Assembly: GCA_016928775.1 (NCBI GenBank)
Contig: JAFGKD010000115.1
Span: forward strand, 1-59,890
Length of the DNA: 59,890 bases
Direction of reading: 5' to 3'
Source of the DNA: Candidatus Zhuqueibacterota bacterium
Lineage (GTDB): Bacteria; Zhuqueibacterota; Zhuqueibacteria; Residuimicrobiales; Krinioviventaceae
This document shows, one piece after another, positions 1 to 9,066 of this stretch. Numbering within the stretch: the first letter of the stretch is position 1; each line of letters opens with the position of its first letter. A program made the translations under genes and the position numbers. Under the pieces are notes generated by a model. It saw only the letters and a program-made list of their open reading frames with translations. It was not told where the DNA came from and did not search any database.

Positions 1-94
1 AGACCGGCTCGAAGCGGCAGCCGGGATGTATATCTATCATCTCGAAGCCGAGACCGGTGATACGATAATGGGCAAGTTTGCGATTATCAAATAG
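1..94 (+). CDS. C-terminal end of a secreted protein (sorting-domain tail), partial
   Basis: The window opens inside a gene read in frame 2 that ends with TAG at 92-94. The last 30 residues include AAGMYIYHLEAETGD and finish GKFAIIK. This matches the last strands of the type IX secretion / FlgD-like C-terminal module (usual form SGxYxYxLxA...GKxxxxK). The body of the protein lies outside the window, so its function cannot be told. It is followed after 68 bases by the PorV-family gene on the same strand. Confidence 0.6.
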   Translation, partial: DRLEAAAGMYIYHLEAETGDTIMGKFAIIK

Positions 95-162
95 GTTCCA
101 GGCGATCAGAGTTTAATCAGATTAAGAATGATGAAAAAATTTAAATATAAAGAGGTTAGACT

Positions 163-1230
163 ATGAGTGGAAACAAAGTGCTCAACTTGTTGGTCATCGG
201 CAGCCTGCTGCTTTTGTGCCTGGCACCTTCAGGACACGCACAAAAAAGCCGTGCCGGCACAGCGACAGCCAACTTTTTGGAAATTGGTATGGGTAGCGCC
301 GGAAGCGCTATGGGAGATGCATACGTCAGTCTTGCCGAAGATTTGTCATCCATGTATTGGAACCCGGCAGGTCTGGGTTATATGGATAAAAGTGAAGCCC
401 AGTTTACGATCCAGCCATGGTTGGTTGATATCAACACCTCTTTTGTCGGTGTTGGGCTGGCCCTGCCCAGAATTGGAACGCTGGGCCTCGGTATCACCCA
501 GATTGGCTACGGCGAAATACCAGTCACGAATCTGGAATTCCAGGAGGGCACCGGAGAAATGTTCACCGCGAATGATCTTGCTGCCATATTGTCATATTCT
601 CGGCGTTTGGCACAATGGTTCTCGTTTGGAGCGTCGGTGAAATACATCAGCTCCAAAATCTGGCATACCAGCGCAAGCGCTATGGCGGTAGACCTGGGCG
701 TTAAATTGAATACGCACTTTTTCTCCCCCACGGGAGAAAAGAGCGACGGTATGAATATCGGTATGAGTATTTCGAATTATGGCACGCGTATGAAATATGA
801 TGGTCTGGATCTTTTGCAGCCCATTGATATTCTGCCGAACGAAGCAGGAAATTACCAGTTCGCCAATGGCAAGTTTGAAACCGTTGAATGGGAATTACCG
901 CTTATTTTTCGCGTTGGTATTTCTGTTCATCCTGTTGTCATCGGTAGTCATCGATTGTCCCTGGCCGTTGATGCGCTGCATCCCAACAATAATACCGAAT
1001 CGATCAACCTTGGGGCGCAATATCAGCTCAAAGTACCGGCGTTTGGAAGTTTTTATCTACGCGGCGGTTACAAGGGTATTTATATGGAAGACTCGCAATA
1101 TGGACCGGCCTTTGGCGGCGGTCTCTTCCTGAACCTTATGGGCAATGTTGGCTTGCGCATTGATTATGCGTACAAGAGCGTCGGCATACTGGGTAATTTT
1201 CATTCCTATACGTGTGGCATTACCTTCTAA
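163..1230 (+). CDS. PorV/PorQ-family outer-membrane beta-barrel protein
   Basis: A 355-residue protein with a signal peptide (residues 1-26, ending GHAQ) followed by the family's N-terminal signature: AGTATANFLEIGMGSAGSAM, then GDAYVS and SMYWNPAGLG. The rest alternates glycine-rich strand pairs and ends in GITF, as expected for a FadL/PorV-like barrel. In Bacteroidota PorV carries cargo from the type IX translocon to the attachment complex; PorQ-like paralogues are numerous in related phyla, so a role in type IX export here is an inference. It is supported by several sorting-domain cargo proteins in the window. The ATG at 163 follows an AGAGG-type ribosome site about eight bases away. A strong terminator follows at 1263. 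Confidence 0.85.
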   Translation: MSGNKVLNLLVIGSLLLLCLAPSGHAQKSRAGTATANFLEIGMGSAGSAMGDAYVSLAEDLSSMYWNPAGLGYMDKSEAQFTIQPWLVDINTSFVGVGLALPRIGTLGLGITQIGYGEIPVTNLEFQEGTGEMFTANDLAAILSYSRRLAQWFSFGASVKYISSKIWHTSASAMAVDLGVKLNTHFFSPTGEKSDGMNIGMSISNYGTRMKYDGLDLLQPIDILPNEAGNYQFANGKFETVEWELPLIFRVGISVHPVVIGSHRLSLAVDALHPNNNTESINLGAQYQLKVPAFGSFYLRGGYKGIYMEDSQYGPAFGGGLFLNLMGNVGLRIDYAYKSVGILGNFHSYTCGITF

Positions 1231-1262
1231 GCCTGCTGTTTCCGACTATCAATCGACTTTAC

Positions 1263-1303
1263 AAGACTCTGATGAAAGACGTGCTTTTATCAGAGTCTTT
1301 TTG
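1263..1303 (+). terminator. Rho-independent terminator after the PorV-family gene
   Basis: An inverted repeat pairs AAGACTCTGATGAAAG with CTTTTATCAGAGTCTT (one G-T wobble) around a five-base loop and runs into a T-rich tract. It lies 33 bases after the PorV-family stop and ends transcription before the next gene. Confidence 0.85.
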
Positions 1304-1370
1304 TCTATAGACAATTCTTTGCGGAACGAAAATCTTATCATAGAGTTCATATACTAAAAACGGATCGAAA

Positions 1371-2900
1371 GTGACAACCTACGCTAAATTCAGCCACTCT
1401 CTCTTAACTTTTCTGTTCATCTCGCTATTGTTTTTTACATTTTGTTCAAAAAGGCCGGATCAGCCGGAGCAGGTCATCATCGCCCAGGTGGCTGACCGCG
1501 CGATTTCTTTGGATGAGTTCATCAAACGATCGGAATATACCATTCGCCCACCCTATGCCAGAGGCGATCATTACATTCACAAAAAAATTGTTTTAAACTC
1601 CATCATTGCTGAAAAATTGATGGCAATCGAAGGCGGCGAAGATAATGAATTGGCAGCACGTCCGGAATTTCAACGGTACATTCAGGGTCGACGTGAGCAG
1701 GCGATGCGAAAATGGCTCTTCCACAATGAGGGTACGAAGAAGATCAAGCTATCTGATGCTCAAGTCGCCAACGCGTATCGTTGGGCCGGTCGCACCTATG
1801 ATGTTGCCTATTTTACTGTCGCCACCAAAGATCAAGCCGATTCAGTCAGCGCCCTGTTCAACGATCCGTCCGTCTCATTTGCGGATGTATTTAGCGACAT
1901 TGGTGGTGAAGGGGAATTGCCAACCCGAGAAGTGAAATGGCAACGGGAAGGCAGCGACGCTATCATGGACGCTTTGTACTCGGATTCTTTGAGAATTGGC
2001 CAGGTTATTGGACCGGTCAAAGTAGAAGAAAACGTTTACACGGCGATTAAAATTCTGGGTTGGACCGAGTCCGTCGCTATATCCGAGGAACAAATTCGAC
2101 TGAGGCTGAACGACGTCAAGGAGCGCCTTGCCCGTACGAATGCTCTTAAAATTTATACCGAATTTGTGCAGGATGTGATGCGGGGCAAAGAAGTGGAGTT
2201 TGATGAGAGAACCTTTTATAAAGTGGTTGATATCGTCAAACCGTTTTATGTTATTTCCGAAGAAGACAAGCGTGCGACATTAAATGCCCAGTTCTGGCAG
2301 GAAGAGGATACTACCCGCATAAACTATGAGGCAATGGCCAATGATTTTGAAGATATCAAGGATTGGCCGATGCTCACCATAGAGGGTGAAACCTGGACTG
2401 TCGAGCGTCTGCGTAATGAAATCGGACGCCATCCGCTTGTTTTTCGTAATCGGAATCTGACCGATCAGAACTTTGCCAAAAATTTTATGCTCGCCGTTGT
2501 TGACCTTATACGCGATACCTACTTGACCGAAGAAGCCTATAAGCGTGGGTACGACAAAGTAAACGTCATTGAACAGTACACCAATATGTTTCGTGACCAG
2601 GCGCTGGCGCTGTATCATCAACAGGACTATCTGCGTTCGCAAGGATGCGAGCTAAATTTCAACAAAGATTATATGAAAATAATAGACGACTATCTCAATT
2701 CTTACGTCGATAGTTTGCAGGCCAAATACAGCGATCGCATATTCATTGATACCGATATTTTAGAAAACGTTGAACTCACTCGCATCGATATGTTTGTGCT
2801 TGAAAAAAATGTACCCTATCCAACCGCTGTACCAAACTTCCCGATTTTGACCACGGATAATCGCCTTGACTACGGGCAGTTGATGCAGAAACAGGATTAA
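1371..2900 (+). CDS. SurA/PpiC-like peptidyl-prolyl isomerase-type lipoprotein
   Basis: A 509-residue protein. A lipobox near residue 25 (LLFFTFC followed by SK) predicts an acylated envelope lipoprotein. Residues ~35-100 (VADRAISLDEF..., then HKKIVLNSIIAEKLM) resemble the helical chaperone region of SurA/PrsA proteins, and residues ~140-230 (YDVAYFTVATKDQADSV ... GQVIGPVKVEENVYTAIKIL) resemble a PpiC-type parvulin domain. The C-terminal ~250 residues are not recognised but contain more charged helical segments of the SurA type. The start is GTG at 1371 with only a weak ribosome site; no better in-frame start is seen. Its likely role is folding of outer-membrane or exported proteins, which fits the PorV-family barrel just upstream. 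Confidence 0.7.
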   Translation: MTTYAKFSHSLLTFLFISLLFFTFCSKRPDQPEQVIIAQVADRAISLDEFIKRSEYTIRPPYARGDHYIHKKIVLNSIIAEKLMAIEGGEDNELAARPEFQRYIQGRREQAMRKWLFHNEGTKKIKLSDAQVANAYRWAGRTYDVAYFTVATKDQADSVSALFNDPSVSFADVFSDIGGEGELPTREVKWQREGSDAIMDALYSDSLRIGQVIGPVKVEENVYTAIKILGWTESVAISEEQIRLRLNDVKERLARTNALKIYTEFVQDVMRGKEVEFDERTFYKVVDIVKPFYVISEEDKRATLNAQFWQEEDTTRINYEAMANDFEDIKDWPMLTIEGETWTVERLRNEIGRHPLVFRNRNLTDQNFAKNFMLAVVDLIRDTYLTEEAYKRGYDKVNVIEQYTNMFRDQALALYHQQDYLRSQGCELNFNKDYMKIIDDYLNSYVDSLQAKYSDRIFIDTDILENVELTRIDMFVLEKNVPYPTAVPNFPILTTDNRLDYGQLMQKQD

Positions 2901-2943
2901 TTTCTCGATGCCAGGACCCACAAAGGCGCCTGGTAATTGCTGA

Positions 2944-5085
2944 CTAGAATCTTATTGTATATTTCAACTTTAGCCTTGCAGCATATTCACTTATCTCAAG
3001 ATGCTCAAGCGGATCTGTAGAGATCGATTTCCAGACTAAAAATACTTCCTGCCCTGGTTTGAGTATCCACACAAAACGTGACTGCCAGCCGAGCTTTTTC
3101 GACAAATTGTCATATTGCAAAAAATTAACTAAAAAAATATCCGGACCAAAAAGTACATCAAAATTAAGCCGAACGACATCCGTGCTAAAATCACCTGTAT
3201 CCAGGTAAACGTCATTATGCTCGATGTCCAGACCCACTAAAAATGGCACGCCAATTTTCCAGCCAATCTCGGCTTCAAAAGTGCGCAGTGTACCGGTGAA
3301 AAATCCTCCGGCTTCGATATCCGCGGCGATATAAAATGGGCGTCGACGGGCAGTTGTCGCTTCAAGTTCGCAACGCCAAAATCTATAGGCACCGACCGGT
3401 ATACTATGTTCGGGATGAATGGGAAAATCTTCTACCAGTCTTTCATAAACATGCGTAAAACTGAATGCAATACTTTCACCCGAAATAAATTCAATGTTCA
3501 GAGGCATCACACCGGCTTCTCGGGTAATGAGCTGATTCTGCAAATCAGTGATCCTGTTAAAGTGAATGCCGCTGATGCTCTGCAGAATCCCCCATTTTTG
3601 CGGCCTCGGCCCAAGACCGCCGCGAAAATAGATTTGTCGAACACCGCGCCGCGGTACAAAACCGAGGCCGGGGCAAAAGTTGTCGCCGATTTGATGAAAA
3701 CCGGAGGCAATCCATATAAAGTCGTTGGGATAAAAAAAGGAGGAGCCGTAAGCAATATCGGTGCCGTTTGAATCATTGGCTGTGGATCGCAGCCCAAAGA
3801 CCGATAATGATATATTCTTGTTGCCCAGAAATTTCGACGTGCCAAACTTTGCATCGGCTCCGATGACTGTATTGTCCATTTCAGTGTTTGAATTTCTGGC
3901 TGTGCCGATGAGGCCAATATACGACTGCTCGCCAAGATGTGACGAGACACGCCCGACAGCGGCATGTGATGCGCCCTCTGGTCGATCTTCAACAATGTCC
4001 AGAAATCCTAAATTCCAGCGACCCGCTTGCCCGGTTAATTTCGCGCCGCCAAGAATAGGCACGAGATTACCGTCATCATCGAGGCCAAGCCGACGAGAAA
4101 AAAATGGAATGATCGATGTTTGATACGGATGGTCTTGCTCACCATCAATACCAAAATGAAAATAGTTTGCGCCATCGAGAAAAAAGTCACGTTTTTCTTC
4201 AAAAAACAGGGGGAATCGGGTCAGATTGACGCGGCGATCGTCCACTTCAGTCTGTGCAAAATCCGTGTTGACCGTGAGAGCACTTTTTAATCCGGGAGTG
4301 ATTTGATAAAAAGCATCAAAGCCAATTTCTGAAGGATATTCTCTGCGCGACTCATTTTTCCTGTCGATACCGGCGAGGCCATACGGCACGACATCGAGTC
4401 CGATGCCCTGCGAAATTCCCAACATACCGGTCATGTGTCCGGCGTCTGATACCTGAAATTTATGGCTGTCCAGATTCGCCACCGGCCAGTATCCCTGTTC
4501 GCTTTTACGCGTCACCTGACGAATCAGTTTGAGACCCCAGGTCGTTTGTCCCCGGCGAAAGCTCATGGTTTTGAACGGAATGGCAATCTCTCCTTCCCAT
4601 CCCCATTCAGTGATGTGCGCTTTGCCCTCCCACAAGCCATCCCAGGATTTATTAAAGGCTGCGCCGTTCTGACTCACCAGCGCATCGCCGATGCAGCCGC
4701 GCGGATTGATCTGAAACCAGTAGGCGTTGTGCTTGTCAAAGAACGTATCAATGATGATCTGAATTTTATCCTCATGTCCCAAAGAGACATCGCGCGCCAG
4801 CTCCTTGGCGGTAATTTTGGCTGGTTCGCTATCATAACATTTCATCCCGAAATAAAGCGTTTGAGAGCTATATAATATATAGATCACGGTCTTTTCAGTC
4901 ATTGGCTGACCGACATCTGGAACGCGCTGAATAAAATCAGTGATAACAGCGCCACTCTCCCAGACAAGTTCTTCCACCCGGCCATCAATGACCGGCAGAA
5001 TATCCGTCTTTGTCGCTTTTATTGAGGTTTGCGAAAGGGCGATGGTGGTCAAGCAGATGATGTACAATTGAACGGCTCGGGTCAT
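2944..5085 (-). CDS. DUF5916 outer-membrane protein with N-terminal CBM9-like domain
   Basis: A 713-residue protein with a short signal peptide (residues 1-19). Residues ~25-225 form a carbohydrate-binding family 9-like domain: ILPVIDGRVEELVWESG, then LYFGMKCYDSEP, and the block FQINPRG...WDGLWEGKAHITEWGWEGEIAIPF. The remaining ~480 residues are typical DUF5916: FPLFFEEKRDFFLDGANYFHFG and a series of strands ending in KLKYTIRF with a terminal Phe, as in outer-membrane barrels. The family is widespread in FCB bacteria and its substrate is unknown; uptake or binding of glycans is only an inference from the CBM9 fold. The ATG is preceded by AGGAG. It is convergent with the upstream lipoprotein gene. 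Confidence 0.85.
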   Translation of the reverse strand: MTRAVQLYIICLTTIALSQTSIKATKTDILPVIDGRVEELVWESGAVITDFIQRVPDVGQPMTEKTVIYILYSSQTLYFGMKCYDSEPAKITAKELARDVSLGHEDKIQIIIDTFFDKHNAYWFQINPRGCIGDALVSQNGAAFNKSWDGLWEGKAHITEWGWEGEIAIPFKTMSFRRGQTTWGLKLIRQVTRKSEQGYWPVANLDSHKFQVSDAGHMTGMLGISQGIGLDVVPYGLAGIDRKNESRREYPSEIGFDAFYQITPGLKSALTVNTDFAQTEVDDRRVNLTRFPLFFEEKRDFFLDGANYFHFGIDGEQDHPYQTSIIPFFSRRLGLDDDGNLVPILGGAKLTGQAGRWNLGFLDIVEDRPEGASHAAVGRVSSHLGEQSYIGLIGTARNSNTEMDNTVIGADAKFGTSKFLGNKNISLSVFGLRSTANDSNGTDIAYGSSFFYPNDFIWIASGFHQIGDNFCPGLGFVPRRGVRQIYFRGGLGPRPQKWGILQSISGIHFNRITDLQNQLITREAGVMPLNIEFISGESIAFSFTHVYERLVEDFPIHPEHSIPVGAYRFWRCELEATTARRRPFYIAADIEAGGFFTGTLRTFEAEIGWKIGVPFLVGLDIEHNDVYLDTGDFSTDVVRLNFDVLFGPDIFLVNFLQYDNLSKKLGWQSRFVWILKPGQEVFLVWKSISTDPLEHLEISEYAARLKLKYTIRF

Positions 5086-5171
5086 TTTTTCTCCTGATTT
5101 GCAGAGCGGGTAGTGTTCAGTGCTACAAGAAAGTTGCTGGATTGTCGTACGGTGGCGGTGAATCCATGCTG

Positions 5172-6731
5172 TTATGGATAAGGCTGATACATGGGCTCCT
5201 CAGCTCGGGGTGTGCCCTTTACACTCACTTTGGCATCAAGTTTTGCTTTGAAAATCTCCTGACTCCAGGCCGTTTCGATCAATTTTTGCGGTCGTACTTT
5301 GACTGGACCGGTTACGAATTCCGGTATATTATAGACTCGAAAAAGGGCGCTGTGGCGTTGCGGATCTTTTTGTGGTAAGATGAAAGGTTTGCTGAACGAG
5401 CCGGTTGTATCAAAGTAGCTGAAATATAAATCCGTAGTTAATCCATCTCGGCGTTTGCTGCTAAAGACAATCCAGCGACCATTGCTGGACCAACAATGGT
5501 AACTTTCCGCAAAAGGACTATTGAGTGGTTCTGCTTCCCAATAATCATTTGTATGCGTGTCAAGCAGGTACAAATCCGACTCTGGTCTGTAGAGCGGGAA
5601 ATAGCTGTATTCCGACAGGCAGAACAGGATATATCTTCCATCGGGCGAGAGCTTGGCGTGCGCAACACTCATATCCATTTCACTGGCCATCAGCACGGGT
5701 TCAATCTCGCCCCATAAATCTTTCTCGAGATCGTAAGAGATGCGCATCAAATCGTATTTTAAGTGCTTGTATGGATGTTCGTCGTTTTGATATTTTTCAA
5801 GATCGGGTCCACTGCAAAAGTAAAGGTATTTGCCATCCGGAGACCATTCGGGATAGGTCTCCATACGTTCTGCGCTCGATATTTTGGGCGATGTGGTGAT
5901 GGTGTGGGTTTTGACGTTGTAGAGAAGCAGATCGGAGACGATATCCAGCACATCACGGTTCTCACCCACCGCATGAAAGAGCTGCTTGACATTGTTAAAG
6001 GCAAATGCAATGACCTGGCCATTTGGATGCCACGATCTGTAGGATGTCGCGTTATTAAAGGATGTCTTGGTGTCCACCTTGAAAACATTTTTGTCATACG
6101 CCAAAATCATTGACGTGCCGACACCCCCACCGCGCATGTGAAATATCATCCTGTCCGGATTGTACTGATGAAAAGAATGGCAATTGATGCAATTATATCC
6201 CATTGTTTTGTTATAGGCAATGGTACGCTCCGAATAGCTGCGCAGATCGCGTTGATACAAACGCATTTTGTCGTAATACGCATATATCGGCGGGATGATC
6301 CTGTACACTACATGCGTATCGACATTTTCGTCAGCAATGCGATTATTGATGGACTCAAAACAGTGCCACCTATTTTTATCATCTTTGACATAGATTGTGG
6401 TGCGCAAGATCTGTTCATGGTTCTCAGCTAAAAGATTTTTCCATGCATTCACCGGAATCTTGATTTCCGGTGAGCGGCAAAGAATACCGATATCTACGCC
6501 TTTTTCAGAAGAAATATGAACATAATAAGCACGTCCCTGTTCTTTGATGACAAAGTTCATCGGTGCAATATTGGGAGGAAGGACGATGTCCGCGTAATCC
6601 GGCTCGATGACGGGCTGCCGGCTGACGGCATAACAATCCTCAGGATTCGGCCTTTTCACATCAGTGGTGCATGTTTTTATGGCGGCAGCGCAAAAAAGCA
6701 CGAGGATAATGTATTTATTCATTCTGCGCAT
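5172..6731 (-). CDS. TolB-like beta-propeller protein with a CxxCH haem-binding motif
   Basis: About 519 residues if started at the ATG at 6731, two bases after the stop of the DUF6057 gene and eight bases after an AGGGA ribosome site. The frame stays open upstream to 6953, but that stretch only shadows the neighbour. The N-terminus (MRRMNKYIILVLFCAAAIKTC) is a signal or lipoprotein peptide. Around residue 175 is YNCINCHSF, a c-type haem motif. From ~220 to 500 there are PD40/WD40-like TolB repeats (SWHPNGQVIAFAF, YPEWSPDGKYLYFCSG, KLSPDGRYILFCLSEY, CWSSNGRWIVFSSKR). The family is known from Bacteroidota next to DUF6057; the biochemical role is unknown. Coupling to DUF6057 argues for one complex at the membrane. 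Confidence 0.75.
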   Translation of the reverse strand: MRRMNKYIILVLFCAAAIKTCTTDVKRPNPEDCYAVSRQPVIEPDYADIVLPPNIAPMNFVIKEQGRAYYVHISSEKGVDIGILCRSPEIKIPVNAWKNLLAENHEQILRTTIYVKDDKNRWHCFESINNRIADENVDTHVVYRIIPPIYAYYDKMRLYQRDLRSYSERTIAYNKTMGYNCINCHSFHQYNPDRMIFHMRGGGVGTSMILAYDKNVFKVDTKTSFNNATSYRSWHPNGQVIAFAFNNVKQLFHAVGENRDVLDIVSDLLLYNVKTHTITTSPKISSAERMETYPEWSPDGKYLYFCSGPDLEKYQNDEHPYKHLKYDLMRISYDLEKDLWGEIEPVLMASEMDMSVAHAKLSPDGRYILFCLSEYSYFPLYRPESDLYLLDTHTNDYWEAEPLNSPFAESYHCWSSNGRWIVFSSKRRDGLTTDLYFSYFDTTGSFSKPFILPQKDPQRHSALFRVYNIPEFVTGPVKVRPQKLIETAWSQEIFKAKLDAKVSVKGTPRAEEPMYQPYP

Positions 6732-6732
6732 G

Positions 6733-8565
6733 TCAATGTTCCCTCGCATGATAATAGTACAATGCATAAAACCAGTAGGTGTTTTTGTATTTTTTAAGTT
6801 CTTGATATGCTCTGCTTGCGTTTTTATCATATTTTGCGAGAATTTGATTAAAATCAACAAACTGACGAATTGTCTGCTGCGAAATTCTTTTTCCCGGCAA
6901 TTCAATATCCTTGCGACCGGTAAGCTGAAAGTAGATGAGCATGGCTTCTTCAAAATGACGCGGGATTTTTGGGTAATGAAAATCGTTGAGCATGGAGAGC
7001 TGTTTTACAAACTGGTCAATTTTTCCCTCTAACAGGCAATAGGACATGTAATATTCAAACGCCATTTTATTTTTCGTTTTCAGCAGTTCCTCCAGGCATC
7101 GCTCCGGCCTGCTCGGCGAGACGAGAAAATCAGCTTCCGGCATGGCGCGTTGCAGAAGCTGGAATTGTGGAAAAGTCAAAGCGTCGCTGCTGTCAGAGAA
7201 GATTTTTTGATATTGAGCCGCCCAGGTTCTGTGCCATAGCGTTTTCTCTAACATCCCTAAATATCGGGCTGCCACATCTTGATTTCCCTCCACAAAGTTC
7301 ACCAGGACCAGACGCTGCAGAATTGGCGGTGTTTCTCCCTTTACGGCTATCGCCTCATACGCCCAGTGTTCGGCTTCGTTGAAAAGGCCGAGGTCGAAAA
7401 ATATATCACTATGCTGGAGCGGGAAAAGCCTGTGCAAGCCGGGATGCATAAAAAGACCATCACCGCCAAAATGCTGCGTCAAACTGAACAGTTCATCGCA
7501 CAGCCGTCCGGCGTGATATAATGCTCTATAAGTCTGACATTCAACAACACTTCTTCCCGATCGACCCTGTTTTGCCATGTCGATGATCTTTTCCCACTCT
7601 CCACAGCGTGTCGCATAATCAATTTGGAGAAAGGTTTTTCTGCTTTTGTTAAAGAAAATGTGACATGCGAGTAGCGTAAACAGGATAAAAATGAAACCCT
7701 GAATCAATTGAATGGATTGAGAACGGTGGTGCGTAAGCTTTGCCCAAACAGCATTCACCTTTGCCGCTCTGTTCTTGAGATATTTCTGTCCAAGCTTTTG
7801 TAAAAGCAAAGCAAGTGGAAAAAAGGTGTATAGCATCCATGAGAGCCAGGTCACATTGTAAAGGCCACAAAACGTCAAACAAGATAAATAAGCATCTTTT
7901 ACATTGACAAGAAAGAAAAAAGTTCCGATATAGGGCAACATCACCGTGAAGATCGCATAGATAACGGGCAGTAAAATCCGGCGTTGATAGAGCATATCAT
8001 AGAGTATAATGATGATCGAAAGCAGCAGTGCCTGACCGGCTGCCAGATAATATAATAAAGCATAAAGAACAATATAGAACAAAACTCGAAGGGTACTTTT
8101 TGCCGGAGCCAGGCGAATATAGAGATTTACGCACAGCAGCACCCAGAGCAGTCCGAGGCTGAAAACGAGCGGATATCTGTAATCACTGTGCAAGGCCAAA
8201 AGAATAACCGATGGAATCCAATGGAGAAAAAGCATCGGCTGAGAAAAGCTGATTGAGCGAAAGAGCAGTTTGCTGTTCCACACCACGAGGCTCAAAATAA
8301 GAACAAGCAGCAACGCCCCGGTCCATGAGTAGTAAAAAAACTGCGACAAAAATCTCGCAAAAAGCTCGTTGAATCCTCCCGGATAAGTGAAAAATTCAGC
8401 CCAAAAATATCGATCAAAGAAAAAGACCGGTTCCTGGGATTGATAGATGAGTTTCGCATCAATTCGCCAGAAAAAATAAACAAAATAAAATGACAGGAGA
8501 ACAATCGAAATCAGCACAGACCAGAGATAATCTTTTAGCTCAAAGTGCTTTTTTGCGCCGGCCAT
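6733..8565 (-). CDS. DUF6057-like polytopic membrane protein
   Basis: A 610-residue protein. The first ~300 residues contain about nine hydrophobic segments, beginning YLWSVLISIVLLSFYFVYFF; the C-terminal half is soluble and helical, with an alternating pattern suggestive of TPR-like helices (EAEHWAYEAIAVKGETPPIL, LVLVNFVEGNQDVAARYLG). This is the layout of the DUF6057 family, which in Bacteroidota sits before a TolB-like propeller gene, as here. The start has GGAG seven bases upstream. The stop is directly coupled to the ATG of the CxxCH propeller gene. Function is unknown; a membrane platform for the periplasmic propeller is my inference. Confidence 0.7.
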   Translation of the reverse strand: MAGAKKHFELKDYLWSVLISIVLLSFYFVYFFWRIDAKLIYQSQEPVFFFDRYFWAEFFTYPGGFNELFARFLSQFFYYSWTGALLLVLILSLVVWNSKLLFRSISFSQPMLFLHWIPSVILLALHSDYRYPLVFSLGLLWVLLCVNLYIRLAPAKSTLRVLFYIVLYALLYYLAAGQALLLSIIIILYDMLYQRRILLPVIYAIFTVMLPYIGTFFFLVNVKDAYLSCLTFCGLYNVTWLSWMLYTFFPLALLLQKLGQKYLKNRAAKVNAVWAKLTHHRSQSIQLIQGFIFILFTLLACHIFFNKSRKTFLQIDYATRCGEWEKIIDMAKQGRSGRSVVECQTYRALYHAGRLCDELFSLTQHFGGDGLFMHPGLHRLFPLQHSDIFFDLGLFNEAEHWAYEAIAVKGETPPILQRLVLVNFVEGNQDVAARYLGMLEKTLWHRTWAAQYQKIFSDSSDALTFPQFQLLQRAMPEADFLVSPSRPERCLEELLKTKNKMAFEYYMSYCLLEGKIDQFVKQLSMLNDFHYPKIPRHFEEAMLIYFQLTGRKDIELPGKRISQQTIRQFVDFNQILAKYDKNASRAYQELKKYKNTYWFYALYYYHAREH

Positions 8566-8752
8566 TTTTTCTCCATAATAAATTTTTGTTGAGCATATTC
8601 ACTTTTTGTCATGGATGAATTATACCAGTGTAGCAAAGTCATTTATGAATATCAAGAAATAAAAAACTATATTGACGGTACTGGTTGTGCAAAGCGCATA
8701 AATTTCGCACACTCACTTTTTATCTCTCGCCATCCACATTTAGATAGCTGCT

Positions 8753-9064
8753 TTAAAAGCAAATTTTGCTTTTTAGCGTACAAAAGGCGTATGCTGTGGC
8801 GTATTCGACGTTTCCAACCGCGTCAAGAAGATCGACAACACTTTGAGGGGATTGATACCGCTTCCACGTCAGCGCATCTCCTTGCGCAGTGACAACGATA
8901 TCACCTTCTTTGGGATTGACATGTGCTTCACCATCTTCATCAACCAGGAAATTCTTTTGCAGATCATGTGGGAAAAACGGCCGCAGCACCAGCCATTCCT
9001 TGATATATTCTTCATCAACTGGATGCATTGGAGCTTGGTTTTCCGCATGTGCAAAAGGAAACAT
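8753..9064 (-). pseudogene. Truncated remnant of a surface-protein domain
   Basis: A 103-codon open frame that begins two bases after the PQQ-propeller stop, without a ribosome site. It contains EYIKEWLVLRPFFPHDLQKN, then NPKEGDIVVTAQGDALTWKRY and VDLLDAVGNVEYATAYAFC. I know this block as the region just before a PA14-like fold in large FCB and Planctomycetota surface proteins, where it continues into a segment with GSDDGVKVWLNG. Here it stops abruptly (TLKSKICF), so the rest is lost. Both ends appear truncated: no signal peptide and no downstream domain. I treat it as a remnant; a small functional protein translated by coupling is the alternative. Confidence 0.5.
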
Positions 9065-9066
9065 TA

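Noticed and set aside
2901..2943. Terminator between the convergent lipoprotein and DUF5916 genes
   Set aside because: Only a five-base stem (CCAGG/CCTGG) with a long loop and no T-tract.
6732..6953. N-terminal extension of the CxxCH propeller gene
   Set aside because: The extension lies wholly antiphase inside the DUF6057 gene, has no signal peptide, and the ATG at 6731 has a good ribosome site and lipoprotein-like start.
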